Shown: positions 8,533 to 16,015 of the stretch, piece by piece
Position numbering within the stretch: position 1 is the stretch's first letter
Layout: each line of letters begins with the position of its first letter
Assembly (NCBI RefSeq): GCF_042683165.1
Contig: NZ_JBHUIZ010000003.1
Location: 248,001-312,000, forward strand
DNA length: 64,000 nt
DNA from: Tigheibacillus halophilus
GTDB lineage: Bacteria; Bacillota; Bacilli; Bacillales; Amphibacillaceae
Direction: 5' to 3'
The notes under the pieces: generated by a model
The model's input: only the letters and a program-made list of their open reading frames with translations
Database searches by the model: none
Told to the model about the DNA's origin: nothing
Position numbers and translations under genes: made by a program

Positions 8533-9732
8533 ATGCCGATTATTGAGGTAGAAAATTTAACGAAAGTTTTCGGAAAAAATACGAAGCAAGCTATAAAGCT
8601 ACTTGGAGATGGGTTGTCCAAGAGTGATATATTGAAGCAGACAGGGTGCACTGTAGGTGTCAACCGAGCCAGCTTCTCTGTAGATGCTGGCGAAATTTTT
8701 GTGATCATGGGTTTGTCGGGGAGCGGAAAATCGACGCTGGTAAGATTGATAAACCGTTTGATTGAGCCGACCCAGGGCTCTATTTTGATCGATGGTGATG
8801 ACTTGTCCAGGATGGATAAAACAGCACTGAGAAAAGTCCGCAGGGAAAAACTGAGTATGGTGTTCCAGCGATTTGCATTATTTCCGCACAGAACCATCCT
8901 GGAAAATGCAGAATTCGGTCTGGAAATACAAAAAGTAGATAAAAATGAGAGGAAAAATCGTGCAAAAAAAGCCCTGGAAATGGTCGGGCTTGGTGGTTAT
9001 TTGGAACAGACACCATCCCAACTTTCCGGCGGGATGCAGCAGCGTGTCGGACTTGCAAGAGCATTGGCAAATGACCCGGAAGTACTGCTGATGGATGAAG
9101 CCTTTTCTGCGCTGGATCCTCTGATCCGCAAGGAAATGCAGGATGAACTGATTGATTTGCAGGCAACCATGCAAAAAACGATCATTTTCATTACTCATGA
9201 TTTGGATGAAGCCCTCCGACTTGGAGATCGTATTGCACTGATGAAAGATGGTTCGATTGTACAAATCGGCACACCTGAAGAGATTCTTGTCAATCCGGCT
9301 AATGATTATGTGGAGAAATTCGTAGAAGATGTGGATCGTACAAAAATCCTGACAGCGCATCACATTATGAAGCGCCCGGAAACAGTCAATATTGATAAGC
9401 ATGGTCCGCGTGTGGCGTTGGAACGAATGCAAAAAGAAGGAATCTCGAGCATCCTTGTCGTTGATTCAAAAAGAAATCTGAAGGGCTATGTGACAGCCGA
9501 TGATGCATCTGAAGCGAAGAATAAGGAAATACGCGATTTGCATGAGATATTGAAAACAGACATCGCTAAAGTAGAAAAAGATACCTCTATGCAGGACATT
9601 TTCAATATCATCAATGGTTCGCCGATTCCTGTCGCTGTTGTAGAAGAAGAAAGACTTTTGGGAATTATCGTCCGTGGTGCTGTCATCGCAGCACTGGCGG
9701 GAGACAGCGAGGTGATTTTGGAAAATGCTTAA
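8533..9732 (+). CDS. opuAA: Glycine betaine ABC transporter ATPase OpuAA
   Basis: 399-residue ATP-binding subunit of the OpuA/ProU importer that takes up glycine betaine under osmotic stress. Walker A GLSGSGKST at 60-68, Q-loop around MVFQRFALFPHR, signature LSGGMQQR at 164-171, Walker B LLMDEA at 185-190, switch histidine in FITHD. After about 275 come two CBS domains (HHIMKRPETVN... to the end), which in OpuA sense ionic strength. ATG 8533 follows AAAGGGTGAAGAC. First gene of opuAA-AB-AC; the stop overlaps the opuAB start by 8 nt. Confidence 0.96.
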   Translation: MPIIEVENLTKVFGKNTKQAIKLLGDGLSKSDILKQTGCTVGVNRASFSVDAGEIFVIMGLSGSGKSTLVRLINRLIEPTQGSILIDGDDLSRMDKTALRKVRREKLSMVFQRFALFPHRTILENAEFGLEIQKVDKNERKNRAKKALEMVGLGGYLEQTPSQLSGGMQQRVGLARALANDPEVLLMDEAFSALDPLIRKEMQDELIDLQATMQKTIIFITHDLDEALRLGDRIALMKDGSIVQIGTPEEILVNPANDYVEKFVEDVDRTKILTAHHIMKRPETVNIDKHGPRVALERMQKEGISSILVVDSKRNLKGYVTADDASEAKNKEIRDLHEILKTDIAKVEKDTSMQDIFNIINGSPIPVAVVEEERLLGIIVRGAVIAALAGDSEVILENA

Positions 9733-10567
9733 TATCATGGCGAAACTGCCCATTGCAGAAAGAACAGATTGGATAGTGGATAAGGTAACAGATAAATTAT
9801 CATTTTTATTTGATTCCATCAAAGACAATTTTGGAGACTTCATGGAATTTCTCTCGGGTTCTCTTGCAGCAATTCCTCCGGTTGTCGTCATCATTATTGT
9901 CGCTGTACTTGCTTTTTTCCTGACTGGAAAAAAAATCGGCCTGGCAGTATTTTCAATTGTCGGTTTGTGGCTGATTCATAATCAGGAGCTGTGGGATAAG
10001 TTGATGGATACATTCACACTTGTGCTCATATCGAGTTTGCTTTCTGTCATTATTGGTGTGCCGTTTGGAATTTGGATGGCTAAAAGCCGCATTGTGGAGG
10101 CAATACTTAAGCCGATTCTGGACTTTATGCAGACAATGCCTGCATTTGTATATTTGATTCCGGCTGTGGCATTTTTTGGAATTGGCATGGTGCCGGGGGT
10201 GTTTGCTTCACTCATATTTGCCACCCCGCCGACAGTACGTTTTACAAATCTGGGAATTAGACAGGTCTCTGAAGAACTTGTTGAAGCTTCTGAGGCTTTT
10301 GGCAGCACGGGGGCTCAGAAGTTGTTCAAAGTGGAATTGCCGATGGCGAGACAAACCATCATGGCAGGTATCAATCAAACGGTTATGTTAGCCCTTTCGA
10401 TGGTTGTCATCGCTTCAATGATCGGAGCGAAGGGTCTTGGAAGGGATGTTTTATCCGCACTGCAGCGTGCAACTGTAGGTTCCGGATTTGTAGCAGGTAT
10501 CGCTATCGTCATATTGGCAATCATCATTGACAGATTGACACAAACTGCAAACAGCAAAAAAGACTAA
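9725..10567 (+). CDS. opuAB: Glycine betaine ABC transporter permease OpuAB
   Basis: 280-residue integral membrane permease of the ProW/OpuAB type. After an amphipathic N-terminus there are about seven membrane segments from residue 55 on. The transporter coupling loop reads EASEAFGSTGAQKLFKVELPMARQTIMAGINQ, typical of binding-protein-dependent permeases. Translationally coupled to opuAA through the overlapping ATGCTTAA. Together with OpuAA and lipoprotein OpuAC it forms a betaine importer. Confidence 0.95.
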   Translation: MLNIMAKLPIAERTDWIVDKVTDKLSFLFDSIKDNFGDFMEFLSGSLAAIPPVVVIIIVAVLAFFLTGKKIGLAVFSIVGLWLIHNQELWDKLMDTFTLVLISSLLSVIIGVPFGIWMAKSRIVEAILKPILDFMQTMPAFVYLIPAVAFFGIGMVPGVFASLIFATPPTVRFTNLGIRQVSEELVEASEAFGSTGAQKLFKVELPMARQTIMAGINQTVMLALSMVVIASMIGAKGLGRDVLSALQRATVGSGFVAGIAIVILAIIIDRLTQTANSKKD

Positions 10568-10633
10568 TGTGGTTATGAATTGCCTTGTAAGGCGAATGAT
10601 TTTCATAAATAAATATAAAAGGGGAGTTATTTC

Positions 10634-11545
10634 ATGAGGAAATGGAACTGGAAAAAATTCGGCATGGCAGCTGGCCTGGCTTTGACACTTGCCGCGGCTG
10701 GATGTGGTGCTGATGATTCAGCAGATAAAAATGCGGACGGTGAAACAGATTACAGTAAAGCGGTCGATTACCAAGTGACAGGAATCGAGCCTGGCGCCGG
10801 TGTCGTTAAGGCTTCAGAGAAGGCAATTGAAGAATACGACAACATGAAAGGCTGGGAAGTGGAGACATCTTCCAGCGGAGCTATGGCCACAGCATTGGGT
10901 GAAGCAATCAAGAAAAAAGATCCGATTGTGATTACCGGCTGGTCTCCACACTGGATGTTCGCCAAATATGACTTGAAATATTTGGATGATCCGAAAGGAG
11001 TTTTCGGTAAGGCGGAAACTATCAACACGATGACCCGTAAAGGATTGAAGGATGACATGCCGAATGCTTATAAGGTGCTGGATAATTTCAAGTGGTCCAA
11101 GGATGACATTGAAGAAGTCATGCTCGATATTCAGGATGGAAAAGACCCCGAAGAAGCCGCACAAAAATGGATCGATAAAAATAAAGACACCGTCGATAAA
11201 TGGACAAAAGGTGTAGAAAAATCAAATGGAGAGAAAGTTAAACTCGTCTATGTAGAATGGGATACCGAAATTGCTTCTACAAATGTGATCGGTAAGGTTT
11301 TGGAAGATCTTGGTTTTAAAGTCAACATCACACCTCTTGATAATGCGGTCATGTGGAAAGCAGTCGCTGATGGCGAAGCGGATGGCATGGTTGCAGCATG
11401 GCTGCCGGCGACACATGGTGATTTGTACGAACAATACAAGGACGATGTGGATAACCTAGGTGAAAATTTGGAAGGGGCTAAAATCGGCCTTGTCGTACCG
11501 AAATATATGGACATTGATTCCATTGAAGATTTGAAACAGAAATAA
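10634..11545 (+). CDS. opuAC: Glycine betaine-binding lipoprotein OpuAC
   Basis: 303-residue substrate-binding protein. Signal peptide with lipobox AAGC and acylated Cys24, then an OpuAC fold. Trp-containing segments GWSPHWMFAKY, EWDTEIAST and AAWLPATH correspond to the family's betaine-binding aromatic pocket. SD AAAGGGGAG before ATG 10634. It is third in the opuA operon; a strong hairpin terminator at 11644-11686 follows. Confidence 0.95.
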   Translation: MRKWNWKKFGMAAGLALTLAAAGCGADDSADKNADGETDYSKAVDYQVTGIEPGAGVVKASEKAIEEYDNMKGWEVETSSSGAMATALGEAIKKKDPIVITGWSPHWMFAKYDLKYLDDPKGVFGKAETINTMTRKGLKDDMPNAYKVLDNFKWSKDDIEEVMLDIQDGKDPEEAAQKWIDKNKDTVDKWTKGVEKSNGEKVKLVYVEWDTEIASTNVIGKVLEDLGFKVNITPLDNAVMWKAVADGEADGMVAAWLPATHGDLYEQYKDDVDNLGENLEGAKIGLVVPKYMDIDSIEDLKQK

Positions 11546-11643
11546 TAACAGCGAAATGATGAAGTCTGCACCGCAACAATGGTTGCAATCTCTCATTTGG
11601 AAGGAAGGATAGCTGGTATGCTTTCTTTCCTGCATAAAGGTGG

Positions 11644-11686
11644 TTGCAGGCATTCACAATTGCATGAGTGAATGCCTGCAATTTTT
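11644..11686 (+). terminator. Terminator after opuAC
   Basis: Perfect 14-bp stem TTGCAGGCATTCAC/GTGAATGCCTGCAA (11644-11657 and 11668-11681) followed by five T. It separates the opuA operon from the second opuAC gene. Confidence 0.9.
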
Positions 11687-11753
11687 AGATAAAAATTGAA
11701 AGCGCTGACTGTACCTGAGTATTTGTATTTGGCGCTAAGGAGGAGAAAAAAGT

Positions 11754-12686
11754 TTGAAAGCAATGTATCTAAACCGGAAATGGTTGATGTTTAGTATCAC
11801 TCTGTTTTTTATATTAGCAGTGGCTGCAGGCTGCAGCTCAGAAAGTAAAAACGATGGCAGCAAGAAGAATGATTCAGATGATTACGGAGAGGCAGTCGAT
11901 TATACTATTACTGGAATTGAACCTGGCGCCGGAATCACCGTGACAACGGAGAAAGCACTGGAGGAATATGATAATTTGCAAGGTTGGGAATTGGAACAAG
12001 CGTCTACTGCAGCTATGGCGGCAGAGCTGGATAAAGCAATGAAGAAAAAATCACCGATTATCATCACTGGCTGGAATCCCCATTGGACATTTGCCAAGTA
12101 CCCGGACATGAAATATTTGGATGACCCCAAAGGTGTTTATGGCGGGGAAGAAAAAATCAAAACCCTTGCCAGGAAAGGATTGAAAAAAGACAAACCAGAA
12201 GCATATAAATTACTTGATCAGTTTCACTGGGAAGTAGAAGACATGGAAGGAATCATGTATGATTCTAAAGAATCAGGAGAAAAGATCGATAAAGTAGCTA
12301 AAAAATGGGTTGCCGATAATCCTGATAAAGTAAAAGAATGGACAAAAGGAGTCCCTGATGTCAATGGAGTAAAAGTAGAGCTCGTTTCCACCCCTTGGGA
12401 CTCTGAAAGAGCCTCCTCAAGCGTAGTGAAAGAAGTCATGGAGAAGAAGGGGTTTGATGTGACAGTCACACCAGTTGATGTTGCTGTCGTTTTTGAGTCA
12501 ATTGCACATGGCGATGGAGATGCGACACTTGCTGCCTGGCTGCCGATCACCCACAAAGATTTTTATGATAAATTCAAAGGGAAATTCAATGATCTTGGAG
12601 AAAATCTCACCGGTGCCAAGATAGGACTGGTCGTACCGGAATATATGGATATTGATTCTATTGAAGACTTAAAACCGAAGAAGTAA
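11754..12686 (+). CDS. Second OpuAC-type betaine-binding lipoprotein
   Basis: 310-residue paralogue of OpuAC directly downstream of the opuA operon. Lipobox VAAGC, acylated Cys27. It keeps the pocket segments GWNPHWTFAKY, TPWDSERASS and AAWLPITH and ends with the same VPEYMDIDSIEDLKPKK-type tail, so it arose by tandem duplication. TTG 11754 is preferred because AAGGAGGAG (11737-11745) is 8 nt upstream; ATG 11763 would be 17 nt away. A terminator lies upstream, so it is expressed as a separate unit or by read-through. It probably delivers a related compatible solute to the same permease (inference). Confidence 0.9.
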   Translation: MKAMYLNRKWLMFSITLFFILAVAAGCSSESKNDGSKKNDSDDYGEAVDYTITGIEPGAGITVTTEKALEEYDNLQGWELEQASTAAMAAELDKAMKKKSPIIITGWNPHWTFAKYPDMKYLDDPKGVYGGEEKIKTLARKGLKKDKPEAYKLLDQFHWEVEDMEGIMYDSKESGEKIDKVAKKWVADNPDKVKEWTKGVPDVNGVKVELVSTPWDSERASSSVVKEVMEKKGFDVTVTPVDVAVVFESIAHGDGDATLAAWLPITHKDFYDKFKGKFNDLGENLTGAKIGLVVPEYMDIDSIEDLKPKK

Positions 12687-12697
12687 TCATGCGAAAA

Positions 12698-12731
12698 GAA
12701 AGCAGCCTGTCTTGAATGATATGCTGCTTTC
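12698..12731 (+). terminator. Weak hairpin after second opuAC
   Basis: Stem GAAAGCAGC/GCTGCTTTC with a 16-nt loop and only GATTTG behind it; a weak terminator. The stronger hairpin at 12812-12852 follows. Confidence 0.35.
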
Positions 12732-12811
12732 GATTTGAAAACCATTGTTTTGGAACCGGAGAGAAACAATAGCTTTAAAGGTAAGCTGATTGTCCTCCCG
12801 TAAGTAATGAA

Positions 12812-12852
12812 AAAGTGTCCCGGCGAAGGAAAAATTCACGCCGGGACACTTT
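12812..12852. terminator. Bidirectional terminator, opuAC2 and yhaH
   Basis: Perfect 14-bp stem AAAGTGTCCCGGCG/CGCCGGGACACTTT between convergent genes, A-flanked on the left and T-flanked on the right. Confidence 0.88.
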
Positions 12853-12858
12853 ACTATA

Positions 12859-13218
12859 CTATTCTTTTTTTACTTTTTCTTCCAATTCCTTTAAACTGCC
12901 TTCGATCTGTTCCAGATAGCTTTGAATTTTCTTCTGATGCGGTTCGACTGACTCTTTCCATTCCGTAACGGATGTTTTGATTTCCTGTGTCAAATCCTTG
13001 ATCATGACCACACCTTCTTTAGAGGTTTGAGCAATTTGGTCTTTTAATTTCAGACCATCATTCTTTACATTTTCAAGCAGATCGAGCCATTCCGCTCCCT
13101 GTTGTTTCGCACGTGTGCGTAAATCCCTTCCGGACAATGGTGCTGTGAACAAAGTGGTCGTTGCACTGACTACGCCACCTACAGCAATACCGAGCAAAAA
13201 AGATTTCGTCTTGGACAT
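12859..13218 (-). CDS. yhaH: YhaH, YtxH-like general stress protein
   Basis: 119-residue protein of the YtxH family: N-terminal hydrophobic Gly-rich segment (about 5-27, FLLGIAVGGVVSATTTLFTAP) with the family LFTAPLSGRDLR, then a charged coiled-coil tail. Matches YhaH in size and position (next to trpP). SigB-type stress control is common for this family, but I see no clear SigB promoter here. Confidence 0.85.
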   Translation of the reverse strand: MSKTKSFLLGIAVGGVVSATTTLFTAPLSGRDLRTRAKQQGAEWLDLLENVKNDGLKLKDQIAQTSKEGVVMIKDLTQEIKTSVTEWKESVEPHQKKIQSYLEQIEGSLKELEEKVKKE

Positions 13219-13330
13219 TCAAATCAGCTCCTTTAATTTGCATGCACGGTTAATAAATATCGTGCACAAGTCATGTATTGTCATTATACTACATATTCCC
13301 ATAAATACTTGTAATGACACATGTCTTCTA

Positions 13331-13367
13331 AGTAAAAAAATCCTCCGATCATCTGCCGGAGGATTTT
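13331..13367 (-). terminator. Terminator of trpP
   Basis: On the minus strand AAAATCCTCCG pairs with CGGAGGATTTT and is followed by seven T. Confidence 0.88.
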
Positions 13368-13383
13368 GGATTTTACGTTAAAA

Positions 13384-13902
13384 TCACACTGTTGCTGGTT
13401 TTGCCCGTTTCAATATGCCACGTACGACCGGAAAAACAACGATCATTACAAGCGTATTCACTGCAGCTGCAGGCAGTACGATGCCGATGAATAATGCCAA
13501 AAAACCTCCCTGCATCAGCCCGACGATAAACAAGGCTACGCTGAGAAAGATACTGCCGCTGATGATAGTACCAACCGCTGTCAGCACGGGTGCGGCAATA
13601 TTGATATTGACAACATGCTTTAACATCAGAAATAATGCTAAAAATGCAAAAGCAGTAATAGGTTTATCGATCATGTTGGCAATTTGCCCGCCAGGTGCGT
13701 CTGTCGTCAAAGCGGAAATGACCCCTGTGGCAATCGCCAATACAATGACATATTTTGGTTTAGGAAAAAGCATAATCCCAAGAAACATCATGGAAAGCAG
13801 CATATCGGGCTTCATTCCAAACAACAACGGCGGCATAACCGCATGTAATACAGCACCAATGGCTACCAGTAATGACAAAATGACCAATACTCTTGTTTTC
13901 AT
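13384..13902 (-). CDS. trpP: Tryptophan transporter TrpP
   Basis: 172-residue membrane protein with five to six hydrophobic segments, homologous to TrpP (YhaG) of B. subtilis, a tryptophan importer. Typical segments: PPLLFGMKPDMLLSMMFLGIM near 24-45 and TDAPGGQIANMIDKP near 67-82. Its leader carries evenly spaced GAG/TAG triplets across the Shine-Dalgarno (13911-13933), so translation is probably repressed by tryptophan-bound TRAP as in B. subtilis. serC, which lies between trpP and hit in B. subtilis, is absent. Confidence 0.92.
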   Translation of the reverse strand: MKTRVLVILSLLVAIGAVLHAVMPPLLFGMKPDMLLSMMFLGIMLFPKPKYVIVLAIATGVISALTTDAPGGQIANMIDKPITAFAFLALFLMLKHVVNINIAAPVLTAVGTIISGSIFLSVALFIVGLMQGGFLALFIGIVLPAAAVNTLVMIVVFPVVRGILKRAKPATV

Positions 13903-13910
13903 ATTCCATT

Positions 13911-13933
13911 CTCTCCTCTGCTCTGCTAAGCTC
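13911..13933 (-). promoter_or_regulatory. TRAP-binding triplet array on the trpP ribosome binding site
   Basis: Reading the minus strand: GAG, TAG, GAG, GAG, GAG, each separated by exactly 2 nt, with a further GAG upstream near 13950 and AAG/CAG triplets in between. The array includes the Shine-Dalgarno 8 nt before the trpP ATG. This is the pattern bound by TRAP (MtrB). Confidence 0.75.
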
Positions 13934-13983
13934 TTTCACTTCCAGCTGTACACTCACTGTCAACTGCAAAGTGTTTGAGTAAT

Positions 13984-14012
13984 AGTATAACAAACTTTTC
14001 AGTTAATTGAAA
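13984..14012 (-). promoter_or_regulatory. Candidate trpP promoter
   Basis: Minus strand TTTCAA, 17-nt spacer, TATACT (13984-13989 on the plus strand). Predicts a start near 13976 and a 75-nt leader that contains the TRAP triplets. Confidence 0.45.
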
Positions 14013-14033
14013 GCATCAATCCAATTTTTTTCA

Positions 14034-14468
14034 TCACTGTGGTACATTGTCATGGATATCTTTAGCAATTTGCTGAAGATCGTTCTGTGTGTATTCTTTT
14101 TCATGTATTGTCCAATTGGCGGAATAGCCATCACCTTTGCCGTATCTTGGAATCAAATGCATATGCAGATGAAATACTGACTGATCGGCAGGTGGTTCAT
14201 TATTATTCAGCAAATTCATGCCAACAGGTTTGTATGTTTTTTTTATGGCATTGGCGATCTTCGGAATTCGGGCGAAAAATTCCTTTGCAACTTCGGCTGG
14301 CGTCTCATATATGTTTTTGGTATGTGTTTTTGGCACGACCAAAGTATGCCCTTTCGTAACCTGGCTTAAGTCGAGAAAAGCATACACATGCTCATCTTCA
14401 TAAACTTTTGCTGATGGAATTTCGCCATTAATAATCTTGCAGAACACACAATCATCATGTTTTCCCAT
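14034..14468 (-). CDS. hit: HIT-family nucleotide hydrolase Hit
   Basis: 144-residue histidine-triad protein, nearly full-length match to B. subtilis Hit. Zinc-type N-terminal CVFCKIINGEIPSAKVYEDE and the catalytic triad HLHMHLIPR (HxHxHxx) near residue 98. HIT proteins hydrolyse nucleoside phosphoramidates or dinucleoside polyphosphates. ATG 14468 has AAGGGATGG upstream; the ATG at 14486 would add six residues absent in homologues. Confidence 0.94.
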   Translation of the reverse strand: MGKHDDCVFCKIINGEIPSAKVYEDEHVYAFLDLSQVTKGHTLVVPKTHTKNIYETPAEVAKEFFARIPKIANAIKKTYKPVGMNLLNNNEPPADQSVFHLHMHLIPRYGKGDGYSANWTIHEKEYTQNDLQQIAKDIHDNVPQ

Positions 14469-14852
14469 TCTTATCCATCCCTTCATGCTCTTTCTCTCAT
14501 TGTAGGTTCTAAAGGATAGCCTGTCCAGTGAGGGGAAGGTACGTAATAAGGAAGACCAACCAAAACAAGCTGACCCAATAAGAGCCAGCTTGCAGGGAAG
14601 AAAGAGTCAAGTGCTAATGTCTTTTGTAAGTTGTTAAACGTTGCCTGCTTAACTGTCTACAAAAACCTTTTTGTCAGGATCTTAAAAAAGATTGCTGGCA
14701 AAAGGGTTTTCTCATTAGTTTTCTTTCGCAAACACCCCATTTGTTTTTAAAACAAATTTCATTGCAGTGATGGATACGCCAACACAAACACCTCATTTGT
14801 TTTGATACATTTGTGGTGAAGCAAATCATATCCTCTTTCTTCATTCATTATT
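14469..14852. repeat. Gene-free stretch with hairpin and 19-bp direct repeat
   Basis: Between hit and the small frame at 14853. Contains an inverted repeat CAAGCTG/CAGCTTG (about 14568-14594), a long imperfect hairpin (14662-14710, AAACCTTTTTGTCAG against CTGGCAAAAGGGTTT with G-U pairs and an inner GATCTT/AAGATT stem), and a direct repeat CAAACACC(C/T)CATTTGTTTT at 14729-14747 and 14785-14803. No gene is recognised. Confidence 0.5.
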
Positions 14853-15080
14853 GTGGCTCTTTATGCCATCATTTATACCAGTTTTTTTTTATTTGGTTTC
14901 ATGTATTTTAAAAAGGAAGAAATGGCGAGGATGAGGTCACTTATTGTCATGACATTGTCTATTGATGGACTTCTCCTGTTCGTGCAAATTATTTCCTGTT
15001 ACATAGGCAGCCCTGCTCGTCTATACGGAGATATCTTATTAGTTCTAATTTATCTTATTCTGGCGCTTGGCACTGTGTGA
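14853..15080 (+). CDS. Possible small membrane protein
   Basis: 75-codon frame from GTG, about two to three hydrophobic segments (2-19, 30-47, 53-73). There is no Shine-Dalgarno before the GTG and no family I recognise. The amino acid composition looks like a genuine membrane protein, but it may be a remnant. Low confidence. Confidence 0.25.
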   Translation: MALYAIIYTSFFLFGFMYFKKEEMARMRSLIVMTLSIDGLLLFVQIISCYIGSPARLYGDILLVLIYLILALGTV

Positions 15081-15165
15081 TTGTCTAATCCTGTCGACAA
15101 TGGCTTTCTGAATGGCTTTTGCCTGTGAAAGGTGTTAAAATTTGGGTACTTGGCGGTAAGGAAAG

Positions 15166-15171
15166 TATAAT
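15166..15171 (+). promoter_or_regulatory. -10 element upstream of ecsA
   Basis: Perfect TATAAT about 100 nt before the ecsA start. The -35 is poor (TTTGGG at 19 nt). A small TCCAC/GTGGA hairpin (15208-15222) lies in the leader. Confidence 0.4.
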
Positions 15172-15271
15172 GTCGTTTCCTTTGACACAAGTGCAATTAG
15201 GCATTTGTCCACCTATAGTGGATGCCATTGTATGTTCAAAATAGATGAAAGCAAGCAGGGGGAGAACGTTT

Positions 15272-16015
15272 GTGGAACCTTTATTGCATATTGAAAATCT
15301 CGAAGGCGGATATACACATAAAAATGTTTTACACGGCATCTCATTTGATGTCCAGCCGAAAGAAATTGTCGGCTTGATCGGATTGAACGGAGCGGGAAAA
15401 AGTACAACTATTAAACATATCATCGGTCTGATGCAGCCAAAATCAGGGATAGTCTCGATTAACGGTAAAACATTGCAGCAGGATATGAAGGGGTATCGCA
15501 GCCAGTTGGCCTATATTCCTGAAATGCCGATATTATATGATGAACTTACCTTGTATGAACATTTGCGGCTTACGGCGATGGCCTATGAGATTCCCGAAGA
15601 TATCTTTGAAAAAAGGTTAGAGAAGCTGACGAAAGAATTCCGAATGGAAAAACGGCTGCAGTGGTTTCCTGTCCATTTTTCAAAAGGGATGCGGCAAAAA
15701 GTGATGATCATGTGCGCATTTTTGATCGAACCACCGCTTTATATTGTGGATGAACCATTTGTCGGATTGGATCCGCTTGGCATTCAGTCTTATTTGCAGC
15801 TGATGAATGATATGAAAAAAGGTGGCTCGGGCATATTAATGTCAACCCATATTTTAGCAACGGCGGAGCGGTATTGTGACAGATTCATTATACTGCATGA
15901 AGGGAAGATCCGTGCAAAAGGTACATTGGAAGAACTGCGCAAGCAATTCGGTATGGCTGAAGCCACGCTGGACGAAATGTATGTCCAGCTGACAAAGGAA
16001 GATGGCCATGTTTGA
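15272..16015 (+). CDS. ecsA: ABC transporter ATPase EcsA
   Basis: 247-residue ABC ATPase, close to B. subtilis EcsA. Walker A GLNGAGKST, signature-like HFSKGMRQKVMIMCAF, Walker B LYIVDEPFVGLDP, switch MSTHILATAERYCD. EcsAB is an exporter whose loss affects secretion, sporulation and intramembrane protease RasP activity in B. subtilis. GTG 15272 is chosen: AGGGGGAG lies 7 nt upstream and MEPLLHIENL aligns with EcsA; the ATG at 15245 precedes that site. Confidence 0.94.
   Translation: MEPLLHIENLEGGYTHKNVLHGISFDVQPKEIVGLIGLNGAGKSTTIKHIIGLMQPKSGIVSINGKTLQQDMKGYRSQLAYIPEMPILYDELTLYEHLRLTAMAYEIPEDIFEKRLEKLTKEFRMEKRLQWFPVHFSKGMRQKVMIMCAFLIEPPLYIVDEPFVGLDPLGIQSYLQLMNDMKKGGSGILMSTHILATAERYCDRFIILHEGKIRAKGTLEELRKQFGMAEATLDEMYVQLTKEDGHV

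Noticed and set aside
8878..9432. 184-codon minus-strand frame opposite opuAA
   Set aside because: Shadow of a strongly conserved ABC ATPase; no ribosome binding site or family features.
13415..13978. 187-codon plus-strand frame opposite trpP
   Set aside because: Antisense shadow of a hydrophobic transporter gene; low-complexity Thr/Ile-rich translation and no Shine-Dalgarno.
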